A stretch of DNA of 64,000 bases from Aureitalea marina (lineage in GTDB: Bacteria > Bacteroidota > Bacteroidia > Flavobacteriales > Flavobacteriaceae). Positions within the stretch are counted from its first letter, which is position 1; every line of letters starts with the position of its first letter. The position numbers and the translations under genes were made by a program. Shown here piece after piece: positions 25,511 to 34,981 of this stretch. The notes beneath the pieces are model-generated. The model saw only the letters and a program-made list of their open reading frames with translations, did not search any database and was not told the DNA's origin. The stretch covers positions 1 through 64,000 of the forward strand of contig NZ_MQUB01000001.1 in the NCBI RefSeq assembly GCF_002943755.1, given 5' to 3'.

Positions 25511-27093
25511 TCAGCGGAAAAAACTATATAGGTGAACAGCTAATTGCTCAAGGAGAAAAGACCTATCATTCCTTCGACCCCAAATTAAATTTGCCCAATC
25601 AGACCAGTTTTACGGAAGCTACTCCAGAGGAGATCAACAGGGCCGTAAATCTAGCTACAGAGGCCTTTCAAGATTTTCGAACTTTTTCAGGAGAGCGAAA
25701 GGCGGCCTTTCTGGAGGCTATAGCCGATGGCATTTTGGAATTGGGCGACGAACTCATAGATACCTATTGTTCAGAAACGGGATTACCTTCAGGAAGAGCT
25801 CAAGGAGAACGCGGCCGAACCGTCTTTCAATTACGCTCTTTCGCGGAGCTCTTACGAGAAGGTTCCTGGGTGGAAGCTACTATTGACACAGCAATTCCGG
25901 ATCGGGCACCAATTCCGAAAGCTGATCTGCGCAAGATGAACATTCCTTTGGGACCGGTGGTGGTGTTTGGTGCCAGTAACTTTCCATTGGCTTATTCAAC
26001 GGCAGGAGGGGATACAGCGGCGGCTCTGGCTGCCGGATGCCCAGTGATCGTGAAATCCCACCCCATGCACGCAGGCACAGGTGAATTGGTGGCTTCGGCC
26101 ATCGTTAAAGCTGCCAAACAAACAGGGATGCCTAACGGGGTATTCTCCAATTTGAACAGTAGTGGGATAGAGGTTGGTGTTCAGCTGGTTAAGCACCCTG
26201 AGGTCAAGGCTGTCGGGTTTACCGGTAGTATTAATGGAGGCCGTGCGTTGTTCGACCTGGCTGCTGCCCGGGAAGAACCCATACCGGTCTTTGCCGAGAT
26301 GGGTAGTGTAAATCCTGTTGTCCTTTTACCAGATGCCTTGGATAGGAGGGCTTCGGAGTTGGCTAAGACCTATGCCGGATCCATCACCTTAGGGACTGGG
26401 CAGTTCTGTACCAATCCCGGATTGATCCTGGGATTGGCGGGTCAAGGATTAGACAATTTCATCAGTCATCTGTCAGAAGAGATACTCAAGATCGATCCAA
26501 GCTGTATGCTGCACCCAAACATCATTGGTGCTTATGAAAACAATAAGACTTCAGCTCAAGGTCAGGAAGGGGTGGAGATAGTAGCACAATTTGAGCAGGA
26601 AGTAGCTGTTAATCACGCAAGGCAAACTGTAACTACAGTCTCCGGTTCCATTTTCAAAGACAACCCTCGACTTCACCAGGAAGTCTTTGGTCCTTATTCG
26701 TTGGTTGTTCAATGTGAAAATGAGGCACAGCTTATTGAGATCATCCGGCAGTTAGAAGGACAACTGACAGGAACGGTCATAGCCGAGGACGGAGAGGCGC
26801 GTAAATATCCCGGAATGATAGATGCTCTTCAAAATAGGGTAGGCCGCATTATTTATAATGGCGTTCCAACCGGCGTCGAGGTTTGTCCTTCCATGTTGCA
26901 CGGTGGCCCATATCCAGCTTCTACCGATAGTCGGTTTACAGCAGTGGGAGTTCATTCCATCAAGCGATGGGTGCGGCCATTTAGTTACCAAAGCTGGCCT
27001 GACGAGCTTTTACCGGACGAGTTGAAGAATGCTAACCCTTTAGGGATATCCAGGCAGGTCAATAATCGTTGGACGGACCGACCCATAAATTAA
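25507..27093 (+). CDS. Alpha-ketoglutarate semialdehyde dehydrogenase (ALDH family)
   Basis: 528 residues, the size of the longer ketoglutarate-semialdehyde-dehydrogenase type. Catalytic Glu264 lies in FAEMGSVNPV and the nucleophile Cys301 in GTGQFCTNPG; GASNFPLAYSTAGGDTA and IVKSHPMHAGTG match this ALDH subgroup rather than betaine- or succinate-semialdehyde enzymes. It oxidises alpha-ketoglutarate semialdehyde to alpha-ketoglutarate with NAD(P)+, the last step of hydroxyproline breakdown, feeding the TCA cycle. It overlaps the upstream gene by 4 bases. Confidence 0.88.
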   Translation: MISGKNYIGEQLIAQGEKTYHSFDPKLNLPNQTSFTEATPEEINRAVNLATEAFQDFRTFSGERKAAFLEAIADGILELGDELIDTYCSETGLPSGRAQGERGRTVFQLRSFAELLREGSWVEATIDTAIPDRAPIPKADLRKMNIPLGPVVVFGASNFPLAYSTAGGDTAAALAAGCPVIVKSHPMHAGTGELVASAIVKAAKQTGMPNGVFSNLNSSGIEVGVQLVKHPEVKAVGFTGSINGGRALFDLAAAREEPIPVFAEMGSVNPVVLLPDALDRRASELAKTYAGSITLGTGQFCTNPGLILGLAGQGLDNFISHLSEEILKIDPSCMLHPNIIGAYENNKTSAQGQEGVEIVAQFEQEVAVNHARQTVTTVSGSIFKDNPRLHQEVFGPYSLVVQCENEAQLIEIIRQLEGQLTGTVIAEDGEARKYPGMIDALQNRVGRIIYNGVPTGVEVCPSMLHGGPYPASTDSRFTAVGVHSIKRWVRPFSYQSWPDELLPDELKNANPLGISRQVNNRWTDRPIN

Positions 27094-27098
27094 TTCAG

Positions 27099-28814
27099 AT
27101 GAGAAATAAGATCGTAATATTCGCATTCACTATCCTGTCGCTAAGTCTCAATGCTCAGAGTAGTGAGCAATTGGCCGAAGCCATTGATGCCTATGAGGAT
27201 TACAGTAGTTATGATGGTAGGAAGTATCCACTAGGCTTGGTTACCCCTGAGCGCTATGAGAAGGATGCCACCTTTTTCAAGGATCTGTTGGCTGAGGTTG
27301 AAAAGATCGATGGAAGCGATCTCAATGAGACCGAACAAATTTCCTTGGAGTTGCTTGCATTCGTGCTAAGAGACCGGATCGCCTATGTCAATTTTGAAGG
27401 TTATCTGAATCCACTTTTATCCGATTCTGGTTTTCACCTGAACCTGAATTATCGGGTGCGTCCCATCAATAATTATGCGCAAGCCATTAATTATTTGCGA
27501 GTGCTTAATGCCATTCCGGATTTCGTGGATCAGTATTTTGCCAATCTTCGGGCGGGATTGGAAAAAGGTGTCTCCCAACCAAAGATCATCTTCAAAGGGT
27601 ATGAGAGTACCTACGATGATCATATAGTTGCTAATTATGAGGATAGCTTCTTTTACTCTCCTTTTAAAAATTTACCCGAGCAGATGACCCAGAAACAGAA
27701 AGACTCTGTTATGACTGAAGGACGGAAGGCGGTAGAGCAAGTTGTTATTCCTCAATTCAAACGGATCAAGGAATTCTTTGAAACGGAGTACCTGCCTAAA
27801 ACCAGGGATGCCATTGGAGTTTCGGACCGTCCGGGTGGAGCTGAATACTACCAGGACCGGATCAACTTTTACACCACCAGTACCCAATATACTGCGCAGG
27901 ATATTCACGAGATCGGGCTGGCTGAGGTCGCACGGATCAGGGCACAGATGGAAGAGATCATAAAGGAGGTGGAATTTGAAGGCAGTTTTGATGAGTTCCT
28001 GGAATTTCTGCGAACCGACGAACAATTCTATGCCAAGACACCGAGGGAATTATTGATGATTGCCAGAGACATGGCAAAGCGGGCCGACGAGCAACTGCCG
28101 AGATTCTTTAAGACCTTGCCCCGTATGCCTTATGGAGTAGCTCCCGTACCCGATGCCATTGCGCCGAAATACACGGGAGGGCGTTATGTGGGTACTTCCG
28201 CAGGCAGTACCCGGCCCGGTTATTATTGGGTAAATACCTATAATCTTCCTAGCAGGACACTTTATACGCTTCCGGCCTTAACGGTACATGAAGCTGTTCC
28301 CGGTCATCATTTGCAGGGTGCCCTGAACAACGAGTTAGGGGATAGTATACCGCAGTTCCGCAGAAATCTCTATCTCTCCGCTTACGGAGAGGGTTGGGGA
28401 CTATATACGGAATTCCTGGCAGAGGAGATGGGAATGTACACTACGCCTTATGAGAAGTTTGGCCAGCTGACCTATGAAATGTGGCGGGCCTGCCGTTTGG
28501 TGGTGGATACAGGTATTCACGCCTTGGGTTGGTCCAGGGATGAGGTAGTCGATTTTATGGCTTCCAATACCGCACTATCCCTGCATGAGGTGAACACGGA
28601 AACCGATCGCTATATCTCCTGGCCTGGTCAGGCCCTGTCTTACAAGATAGGAGAGCTAAAGATCAGGGAACTTCGTAAAAAAGCAGAATCTGAACTGGGA
28701 GAAGATTTCGATATACGTGAGTTCCACGAGGTGATACTGGAGCAGGGAACCGTAACCCTGGCTATTTTGGAAAAACGCATGAACAATTACATTGCTGCAA
28801 AGAAGGATGAGTGA
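27099..28814 (+). CDS. Secreted DUF885 metallopeptidase-like protein
   Basis: 571 residues from ATG 27099, which follows the dehydrogenase stop by 5 bases; the signal peptide MRNKIVIFAFTILSLSLNAQ supports this start. The DUF885 core is TVHEAVPGHHLQ (HExxxxHH-type zinc site), followed by YGEGWGLYTEFLAEEMG with a possible third ligand Glu. The family resembles M2/M3-type zinc peptidases. Placed inside the hydroxyproline operon, it may release hydroxyproline-containing peptides outside the cytosol; that is an inference from context. Its last bases overlap the epimerase start. Confidence 0.82.
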   Translation: MRNKIVIFAFTILSLSLNAQSSEQLAEAIDAYEDYSSYDGRKYPLGLVTPERYEKDATFFKDLLAEVEKIDGSDLNETEQISLELLAFVLRDRIAYVNFEGYLNPLLSDSGFHLNLNYRVRPINNYAQAINYLRVLNAIPDFVDQYFANLRAGLEKGVSQPKIIFKGYESTYDDHIVANYEDSFFYSPFKNLPEQMTQKQKDSVMTEGRKAVEQVVIPQFKRIKEFFETEYLPKTRDAIGVSDRPGGAEYYQDRINFYTTSTQYTAQDIHEIGLAEVARIRAQMEEIIKEVEFEGSFDEFLEFLRTDEQFYAKTPRELLMIARDMAKRADEQLPRFFKTLPRMPYGVAPVPDAIAPKYTGGRYVGTSAGSTRPGYYWVNTYNLPSRTLYTLPALTVHEAVPGHHLQGALNNELGDSIPQFRRNLYLSAYGEGWGLYTEFLAEEMGMYTTPYEKFGQLTYEMWRACRLVVDTGIHALGWSRDEVVDFMASNTALSLHEVNTETDRYISWPGQALSYKIGELKIRELRKKAESELGEDFDIREFHEVILEQGTVTLAILEKRMNNYIAAKKDE

Positions 28815-29817
28815 AACCCGCTTCAAATGTATTGATGCCCACACGTGTGGAAATCCGGTCCGGGTAGTTTTGACAGGAAAACCTGAATTACGGGGCAGCT
28901 CAATGAGCGAGCGACGGCAGCATTTCCTGGAGGAATACGATTGGATCAGAACCGGTTTGATGTTCGAGCCTCGTGGACACGATATGATGAGCGGAAGCTT
29001 GCTTTATCCTCCCGCAGACCCCACCAATGATGTTGGAGTATTATTTATAGAAACCTCCGGGTGCTTGCCGATGTGTGGCCACGGAACCATAGGAACGGTA
29101 ACCATTGCCATCGAGAAAGGGTTGGTCACGCCCAAAGAGCCGGGAGAGCTGCGTTTGGAAACTCCAGCGGGATTGGTTGTAGTACAATATCAAGAAGAAG
29201 CAGGTAAGGTCCGGTCTGTCACTTTGACCAATGTGAAGAGTTATCTGGCTGGTGAGGGGCTGACCGTAGATTGTCCAGGTTTAGGTGAGCTCAAGATCGA
29301 CGTTTCATATGGAGGGAATTTTTACGCCATAGTTGATCCTCAGGAAAACTTTTCGGGGGTTCAAGATTTTACCGCTGGAGAGTTGATCCAATTTTCACAA
29401 GTGGTCAGGAAACGACTGAACGAAAAATATCCCGATTGTTTTATCCACCCGGAAGACCCTACCATCCGTGATATAACGCATATGCTCTGGACCGGTAATC
29501 CGATTGATCCAAATTCGGATGGAAGAAATGCCGTTTTCTATGGCGATAAGGCGATTGATCGTTCTCCATGTGGAACAGGGACATCTGCCAGGATGGCCCA
29601 ATTACACGCCAAAGGCCAGTTAAAGGTTGGGCAGGACTATGTGCACGAAAGTTTTATCGGTTCTACCTTTACGGGGAGAATTGTACAAGAGACCAATTTA
29701 GCAAACCACAAGGCGATTATTCCGTCTATCAAGGGTTGGGCCAGGATCTATGGGGAAAATACCATCTCCATTGATCCTCAGGATGACCCTTATGCTTACG
29801 GATTTCAAGTGATCTGA
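28807..29817 (+). CDS. 4-hydroxyproline 2-epimerase (proline racemase family, Cys/Cys)
   Basis: 336 residues from ATG 28807 (MSETRFKCIDAHTCGNPVRV), which has an AAGAAGG sequence just before it; the frame reaches back to a TTG at 28792. Both catalytic cysteines are present: C90 in PMCGHGTIG and C255 in DRSPCGTGTS, the pair that separates racemases and epimerases from the Cys/Thr dehydratases. It interconverts trans-4-hydroxy-L-proline and cis-4-hydroxy-D-proline, the first step of the pathway. It overlaps the DUF885 gene by 8 bases and ends 1 base before the oxidoreductase gene. Confidence 0.92.
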   Translation: MSETRFKCIDAHTCGNPVRVVLTGKPELRGSSMSERRQHFLEEYDWIRTGLMFEPRGHDMMSGSLLYPPADPTNDVGVLFIETSGCLPMCGHGTIGTVTIAIEKGLVTPKEPGELRLETPAGLVVVQYQEEAGKVRSVTLTNVKSYLAGEGLTVDCPGLGELKIDVSYGGNFYAIVDPQENFSGVQDFTAGELIQFSQVVRKRLNEKYPDCFIHPEDPTIRDITHMLWTGNPIDPNSDGRNAVFYGDKAIDRSPCGTGTSARMAQLHAKGQLKVGQDYVHESFIGSTFTGRIVQETNLANHKAIIPSIKGWARIYGENTISIDPQDDPYAYGFQVI

Positions 29818-29818
29818 T

Positions 29819-31066
29819 ATGGGTAAGAAGGTGCTAGTCATAGGAGGAGGTATAGTCGGTTTGAGTACCGCCTACTTTTTGAAGAAAGCCGGGCATGATG
29901 TCACTGTTGTGGATAAATCCACCATGGATTACGGTGCCTCCTATGTCAATGCAGGATATTTAACCCCGAGTCATATCGTACCCCTGGCAGCACCTGGTGT
30001 TATGAAACAAGGGCTTAAGTGGATGTTCAATTCTGCCAGTCCACTCTATATTAAACCTCGACTTAACCCTAGTTTCTTGAGGTGGGCCTGGGCATTTAAC
30101 AAAAGTTGCAGCCAGGCCAATGTTGACCGATCCATCAAGGCCATACGGGATATCAACCTGATCAGTAGGGAGCTCTTCACAGAGATAAGGAACGAGAATG
30201 ATTGGCAGTTCCAGTTGGAACGTAAAGGATTACTGATGTATTGCCAGACAGAGTCCATGTTAGAGCATGAGATCGAGTTGGCCGAACTTGCCCAACAGCA
30301 CGGCTTAGAAGCCAGGGAGGTCAGCATGGAAGAGGTCAGGCAGATGGAGCCGGACTGCGAGTTGGATATCATAGGTGCCGTTCATTATGCCTGTGACGGT
30401 CATACTACTCCGACAGAACTCATGCAGGACCTGAAATCCAGTTTGCCCGTTATGGGGGTAACCATACGAAAGCAAGAAGAGGTCACAACAATCGAGCGTA
30501 AAAATGGGCAGATTATCCGTGTGGTGACCGATAAATCAGAATATCAGCCAGATGAGGTAATCCTGGCTGCGGGTTCCTGGAGTAGTTCCCTGGCCAATCA
30601 ATTAGGACTGGACCTCCTGCTGGAAGGTGGAAAAGGATACCGCATCAATGCCCATGGGGATAACAAGATTCAGATGCCGGCCATCTTGTGCGAGGCCAAG
30701 GCAGCGGTCACCCCAATGAACGGCTATACCCGATTTGCCGGAACCATGGAAATAGCCGGGATCAATCACCATGTCAGAAAGGAACGGGTCAATGCCATTG
30801 CCCAGGCGGCAAAGAGATACTATCCGGGTGTTCAGATCGAAGCAGAGGAAATTGCCGATGCTCAGTGTGGTTTAAGGCCAGTTTCACCCGACGGAATGGC
30901 CTATATCGGACGCACTGCAAAATGCAGTAATCTGGTACTCGCTACAGGACATGCCATGATGGGGTGGAGCATGGGACCGGCAACCGGCTTGTTGATCAGC
31001 GAGTTGATCTCAGGTCAACCAACTTCAATGGATCTGAGTCCGTTTGACCCTGATCGTAAGTTCTAA
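29819..31066 (+). CDS. FAD-dependent D-amino-acid oxidoreductase, probable D-hydroxyproline dehydrogenase
   Basis: 415 residues, DadA-like. The FAD-binding motif VIGGGIVGLSTAYFL is at the N terminus with the acidic end of the Rossmann fold in VTVVDKS. RPVSPDGMAYIGR and GHAMMGWSMGPATG near the C terminus complete the DAO fold. In this operon it should oxidise cis-4-hydroxy-D-proline to 1-pyrroline-4-hydroxy-2-carboxylate. It could be an oxidase or a quinone-linked dehydrogenase; no membrane segment is seen. Last gene of the operon, overlapping the convergent GNAT gene by 4 bases. Confidence 0.88.
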   Translation: MGKKVLVIGGGIVGLSTAYFLKKAGHDVTVVDKSTMDYGASYVNAGYLTPSHIVPLAAPGVMKQGLKWMFNSASPLYIKPRLNPSFLRWAWAFNKSCSQANVDRSIKAIRDINLISRELFTEIRNENDWQFQLERKGLLMYCQTESMLEHEIELAELAQQHGLEAREVSMEEVRQMEPDCELDIIGAVHYACDGHTTPTELMQDLKSSLPVMGVTIRKQEEVTTIERKNGQIIRVVTDKSEYQPDEVILAAGSWSSSLANQLGLDLLLEGGKGYRINAHGDNKIQMPAILCEAKAAVTPMNGYTRFAGTMEIAGINHHVRKERVNAIAQAAKRYYPGVQIEAEEIADAQCGLRPVSPDGMAYIGRTAKCSNLVLATGHAMMGWSMGPATGLLISELISGQPTSMDLSPFDPDRKF

Positions 31067-31521
31067 TGCGGTAAACGCATATTGATGAGGTGCTTTACAA
31101 AGCCCGCCTTTTCGTATGCCCTGATTGCCGGATCGTTCACATCGTAAACATCCAACCTGATCTCCTGCAGGTCGCGTTCCCGGCACCATTGGATCAATAC
31201 ATCCAGTATCAGTTTATTATATCCCTTGCCGCGGTGTTGGGGCGGCACAAACATAAAGCCCAGATAGCCCAGTCGATGGTGTTTTAAATAATGACGGTCC
31301 CCTTTTATCTTGGCGTAACCTGAGGCCACCAGTTCACCATCCAGTTCGGCCACAAAAAGGTCGGCGTCCTCATCGCGAATAAAATCGCGGACGTCGTAAT
31401 AGTGAATATGCCCGTCTTTGATCGTAGGGTCCATAGGACGCTCTGCCTGGATCAATCCCTGTTCGAATTGCAGCAGTACGGGCACATCGTCCATCGTAGC
31501 TTTTCGCACCAGTGGTTGCAT
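31063..31521 (-). CDS. GNAT-family N-acetyltransferase
   Basis: 152 residues. The acetyl-CoA site is LGYLGFMFVPPQHRGKGYNK (V-x-x-x-x-R-G-x-G form), followed by DVYDVNDPAIRAYEKAGF, the usual C-terminal part. Substrate unknown. It is the last gene of the minus-strand hydroxyproline/hydroxylysine operon, 3 bases after the NTF2-like gene, and might acetylate a pathway intermediate or an unrelated amine. Confidence 0.88.
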   Translation of the reverse strand: MQPLVRKATMDDVPVLLQFEQGLIQAERPMDPTIKDGHIHYYDVRDFIRDEDADLFVAELDGELVASGYAKIKGDRHYLKHHRLGYLGFMFVPPQHRGKGYNKLILDVLIQWCRERDLQEIRLDVYDVNDPAIRAYEKAGFVKHLINMRLPH

Positions 31522-31524
31522 GGT

Positions 31525-31953
31525 CTAGCAGCTCATATCGGCCACGATCTTCCATTGGCCATCGATCTTCTTAAAAATGATCATGAATATTCCCCGGGCA
31601 TCTCCCATGGGCCTTTCCAGATGAAACCTTCCCATCACATAATAGCTTCCCTCTTCGATAGGCGTTATGGATTCTAAAGTGAAATTCAATGTACCCGCTA
31701 CCTCTTTGTTAGAATAACCTCTTTTGTAATTGGCTAAAGTCTGATCCCAGCCATAGGTTATACCATTGGAACCGAAGAATTTAAGCGAATCGTTCTTCCA
31801 ATAGCCTTCCATAAAGCCTTCCAGGTCGTAATTGGACCAGGCTTCTTGTTGTTTGGCCATTACAGCACGGATAGATTTTTCATCCTCTGAACGTGTTTGA
31901 GCAATAATTCCGTCGCTCAGAAGGACGGCCAAAAAAATTAGGATTATTCTCAT
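31525..31953 (-). CDS. Secreted NTF2-like (DUF4440/SnoaL-type) protein
   Basis: 142 residues. Signal peptide MRIILIFLAVLLSDGIIAQ. The fold signature is AVMAKQQEAWSNYDLEGFME and GQWKIVADMS, as in DUF4440/YybH proteins with a cone-shaped ligand pocket. Such proteins bind or isomerise small molecules, but no catalytic residue is conclusive. It starts 1 base after the stop of the large fusion gene, so it belongs to the same operon. Confidence 0.8.
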   Translation of the reverse strand: MRIILIFLAVLLSDGIIAQTRSEDEKSIRAVMAKQQEAWSNYDLEGFMEGYWKNDSLKFFGSNGITYGWDQTLANYKRGYSNKEVAGTLNFTLESITPIEEGSYYVMGRFHLERPMGDARGIFMIIFKKIDGQWKIVADMSC

Positions 31954-31954
31954 A

Positions 31955-34900
31955 TCATATCTTTTTCATGAAGTCTTCACTTATTATTTGTGAGAGCCTG
32001 CCAAGGAACTCATCCGCGTTCACCTTATCAAATACCATGGGTGGCTTGATCTTGATCACATTCTCATCGGGTCCGTCACTACTGGTCAAGATACCAAATT
32101 CTTTCATCCGGTTGACCAGGTAGTTTGTTTGAGGAGTCAATGGACGCTTTTCTAAGTCGCATAGTTCTACTCCAAGGAATAATCCTTCTCCTCTAATATC
32201 TGCCAGAATAGGATGTTCTTGTTGTAGCTTTCTCAAGCCGGCTTTTAAATAGTCGCCCATCTTCTGAGCATGGCTTTGCAATTCATCTTTTAGGATGACG
32301 TCCAGGACCGCCTTGCCTGTCCGGCTACTTACCGGATTACCTCCGAAAGTATTGAAGAATTCCATTCCATTGGCAAATCGCTCGGCCACTTTACGAGTGC
32401 AGGCTACTATGCCCAGAGGATGTCCGTTACCAGCTGGTTTTCCCATGGTTACTATGTCCGGTTCAAGTCCAAAGAGTTCAAAAGCCCAGAAACGCGACCC
32501 TGTCCGTCCAAAACCCGTTTGTACTTCATCCGCAATACACAGTCCGCCGGCTTCTTGGATCATGGAGTAAATCTGGTTAAAATAATTCTCGGGAGGGACG
32601 ATCTGACCTCCACAACTCAAAATACTTTCGTGAATGAAACTTGCAGGGCCAGTACCATTACGTTCAATGGACTTTAACCGTTCCAAGGCATAACGGCTGT
32701 ACTTTTCCCCACAGTCTTTATCAGTATGTATTCCCCGGAATGGATCGGGTAGTGGAAGGAGGTGGGTGTGAGCAGGTTTACCTCCCCCTCCCTTGCGGTC
32801 AAACTTATACGAGCTCACATCAATTACGGCATTGGTGTTGCCGTGATAACCCATTTCCAAGGCAAGTATTTCTTTCGATCCACTCCAGGTATTGGCCATT
32901 CTAAGCGCTAATTCGTTGGCCTCGCTTCCAGAATTCACCAGGTAGATGACTTCTATGTGATCAGGGAGTTTCTTTCGGAGTCTATCGGCATAATCCAATA
33001 CGGCAGGATGTAAATAGCGGGTGTTTGTATTCAACACACTTAGCTGCTTCTTCGCCGCCTGAACCACCGCGGGATGTTCGTGTCCCACATGAGCCACATT
33101 ATTCACAGTATCCAGATATTTACGCGCCCATGGATCCATAAGATAAGGCCCGTCACCGCGAACAATATGCAGGGGTTCTCTGTAGGAAAGACTCAAGCTT
33201 TTTCCAAGGGACCGGGACCTTCTATGGATCAGGTCTTCGGTCTCAGCGTCATATTGAGTTGTCAATTCTTCCTTAGAGAATAGCAAGTTGGGATCGGGGC
33301 ACAGGCTCTTCCAAACCGCTAACTCACTTTTGTAACCCACTCCCGGAAAGTCCAGGGTGTAGTCCAACATGCTCAACATGATCTGAAAGTGCAAATGAGG
33401 GGCCCAAACACCATTCTCTGAAGGTTCTCCCAAAACGCCTAATTGTTGACCCTTTTCAACTGTGTCCCCCACCGCAAACTGATTTGGACTATCGGCGCTC
33501 AAATGGCCGTATAGGGTAAAGAATTCTATACCATTCTCTTTGTGCTTTAGGATGATAAGACCTCCGTATTCTTTAAATCCGGCATCGTTGGTGGCTGTGA
33601 AAACTGTACCGTGGAAAAGTGCGTGAACAGGAGTTCCAGCAGGCAACCAAAAGTCGACTCCTAAGTGAACTGTCCTGCTTTCAGACCCCGAGTTTCCATC
33701 TCGGTCGTAAGCCGTAGAAGTGTAAAGTGGACGAGGTTCCAGGTAACCTCCAGCGATAAATTTATCCGCGAATTCAGCCTGCAACCGATCGATTCGAAAC
33801 TGGAAAAGATCCAGGTCGTTGAATTCCTCTCTGCTTCCGGCCCAAGTGGAAGATGGCTTGAGGTCCAAAAGGACCACTTCCTTTTTATCTTGTTGATCCG
33901 GGAATAACTCCCTGATATCTATCTCCAGCCCATTGGCCCATTGATAAAATGCGTCTTGGCTGGGATGTGCATGTTTGCCACAGGCATTTCTGAAACTGTA
34001 GTGAGCCAACTCTTCGGAAAGCTGGAACCATTGTTCCAAAAGATTCCAGGCTGGTTCTTCAGAAATGACCAAATACTCATCTTCCGGGTCCTCTTGTTTG
34101 CGAATATGCGAGACGGTGACACTTGTAACTAGCCGCATACCTACCAAGGCATAGAGATGTATTAATTCATCTTCCTGCAGTGGAGATTGGTCTTGATAGG
34201 CCAAAATCACCTCACAGGCCGCACCTAGGGGTTCTGACGTTCCCATTACCGCATAGGTGATCAGTATGGCAAGTTCATTAATAGACTGGGAATAGCAGGC
34301 ATCCCCAAAATCGATAAAACCCTTTACTTGCGGTTCAATGGCTTCCTCGGACACCACAATGTTGTAGTCGTTCAGGTCATTGTGGATCAGTTGCTTTCTG
34401 AGATTTCCGTAAGCGGGTTGTAAATCTTCAAAACGCCCTTGGAAATACCGTATCCATTCTAGTCGTTCACCCTGGAAGTCGTTTGTATGGTCGGTTGTCC
34501 AATTGCTTTGAGCCAGGTCCCATCGAAAATTGGATCTTCCCTCTTGCTGAGGTAGTTCCCGCATGGCCCGATTCAGTTTTCCCGCCGCACTGCCCAACTG
34601 GGCGCGCAAGTTTTGGGTATGAGGATTTACATTGGCCCAAAGACGACCGGTTATCCAGCTGAATAAACGAACCGAGATCGTTTTTTGACCTACTTGGGTG
34701 CTGATCTCCAAAGCTCCATTTAGAGCCGGTTTCAGTCCGGGAATACTCAGGTCAGAGATTTTGCCCACCAAGCCAACCAGTATTTTTTCCTGTTCCTGGC
34801 GTGTTCGATTAGCCCTTTGATCGGTCGATAATTTAAGGAGGAAGTTGCCCTCAGGAGAGTGTATTTGATAATTCAGGTCCTGATCTCCATATAAATAAGT

Positions 34901-34981
34901 AGCCGTTGCATCGAGTCCATAGTGTAGCTTGAGCAATTCTTCAGCTTGTTGGACAGAAATGGATGGGATAGTTGTCTTCAT
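31955..34981 (-). CDS. Fusion: hydroxylysine-kinase-like APH + M23 domain + AGXT2L-type phospho-lyase
   Basis: 1008 residues in three parts. Residues ~1-330 are an aminoglycoside-phosphotransferase-fold kinase with catalytic HNDLNDYN (H200-N207) and IDFGD (D224), most like hydroxylysine kinase (HYKK/AGPHD1). Residues ~420-570 are an M23/LytM domain with zinc ligands H439, D443 and the HLH at 529-531 intact. Residues ~590-1005 are a class III aminotransferase fold with PLP Lys848 in TMGKPAGNGHP and D818 in IADEVQTGFGR, the AGXT2L group that includes ethanolamine-phosphate and 5-phosphohydroxylysine phospho-lyases. A kinase joined to a phospho-lyase fits hydroxylysine phosphorylation followed by ammonia and phosphate release. 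The M23 part has no obvious role in this, and no signal peptide is seen. The gene sits 1 base from the NTF2-like gene. Confidence 0.88.
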   Translation of the reverse strand: MKTTIPSISVQQAEELLKLHYGLDATATYLYGDQDLNYQIHSPEGNFLLKLSTDQRANRTRQEQEKILVGLVGKISDLSIPGLKPALNGALEISTQVGQKTISVRLFSWITGRLWANVNPHTQNLRAQLGSAAGKLNRAMRELPQQEGRSNFRWDLAQSNWTTDHTNDFQGERLEWIRYFQGRFEDLQPAYGNLRKQLIHNDLNDYNIVVSEEAIEPQVKGFIDFGDACYSQSINELAILITYAVMGTSEPLGAACEVILAYQDQSPLQEDELIHLYALVGMRLVTSVTVSHIRKQEDPEDEYLVISEEPAWNLLEQWFQLSEELAHYSFRNACGKHAHPSQDAFYQWANGLEIDIRELFPDQQDKKEVVLLDLKPSSTWAGSREEFNDLDLFQFRIDRLQAEFADKFIAGGYLEPRPLYTSTAYDRDGNSGSESRTVHLGVDFWLPAGTPVHALFHGTVFTATNDAGFKEYGGLIILKHKENGIEFFTLYGHLSADSPNQFAVGDTVEKGQQLGVLGEPSENGVWAPHLHFQIMLSMLDYTLDFPGVGYKSELAVWKSLCPDPNLLFSKEELTTQYDAETEDLIHRRSRSLGKSLSLSYREPLHIVRGDGPYLMDPWARKYLDTVNNVAHVGHEHPAVVQAAKKQLSVLNTNTRYLHPAVLDYADRLRKKLPDHIEVIYLVNSGSEANELALRMANTWSGSKEILALEMGYHGNTNAVIDVSSYKFDRKGGGGKPAHTHLLPLPDPFRGIHTDKDCGEKYSRYALERLKSIERNGTGPASFIHESILSCGGQIVPPENYFNQIYSMIQEAGGLCIADEVQTGFGRTGSRFWAFELFGLEPDIVTMGKPAGNGHPLGIVACTRKVAERFANGMEFFNTFGGNPVSSRTGKAVLDVILKDELQSHAQKMGDYLKAGLRKLQQEHPILADIRGEGLFLGVELCDLEKRPLTPQTNYLVNRMKEFGILTSSDGPDENVIKIKPPMVFDKVNADEFLGRLSQIISEDFMKKI

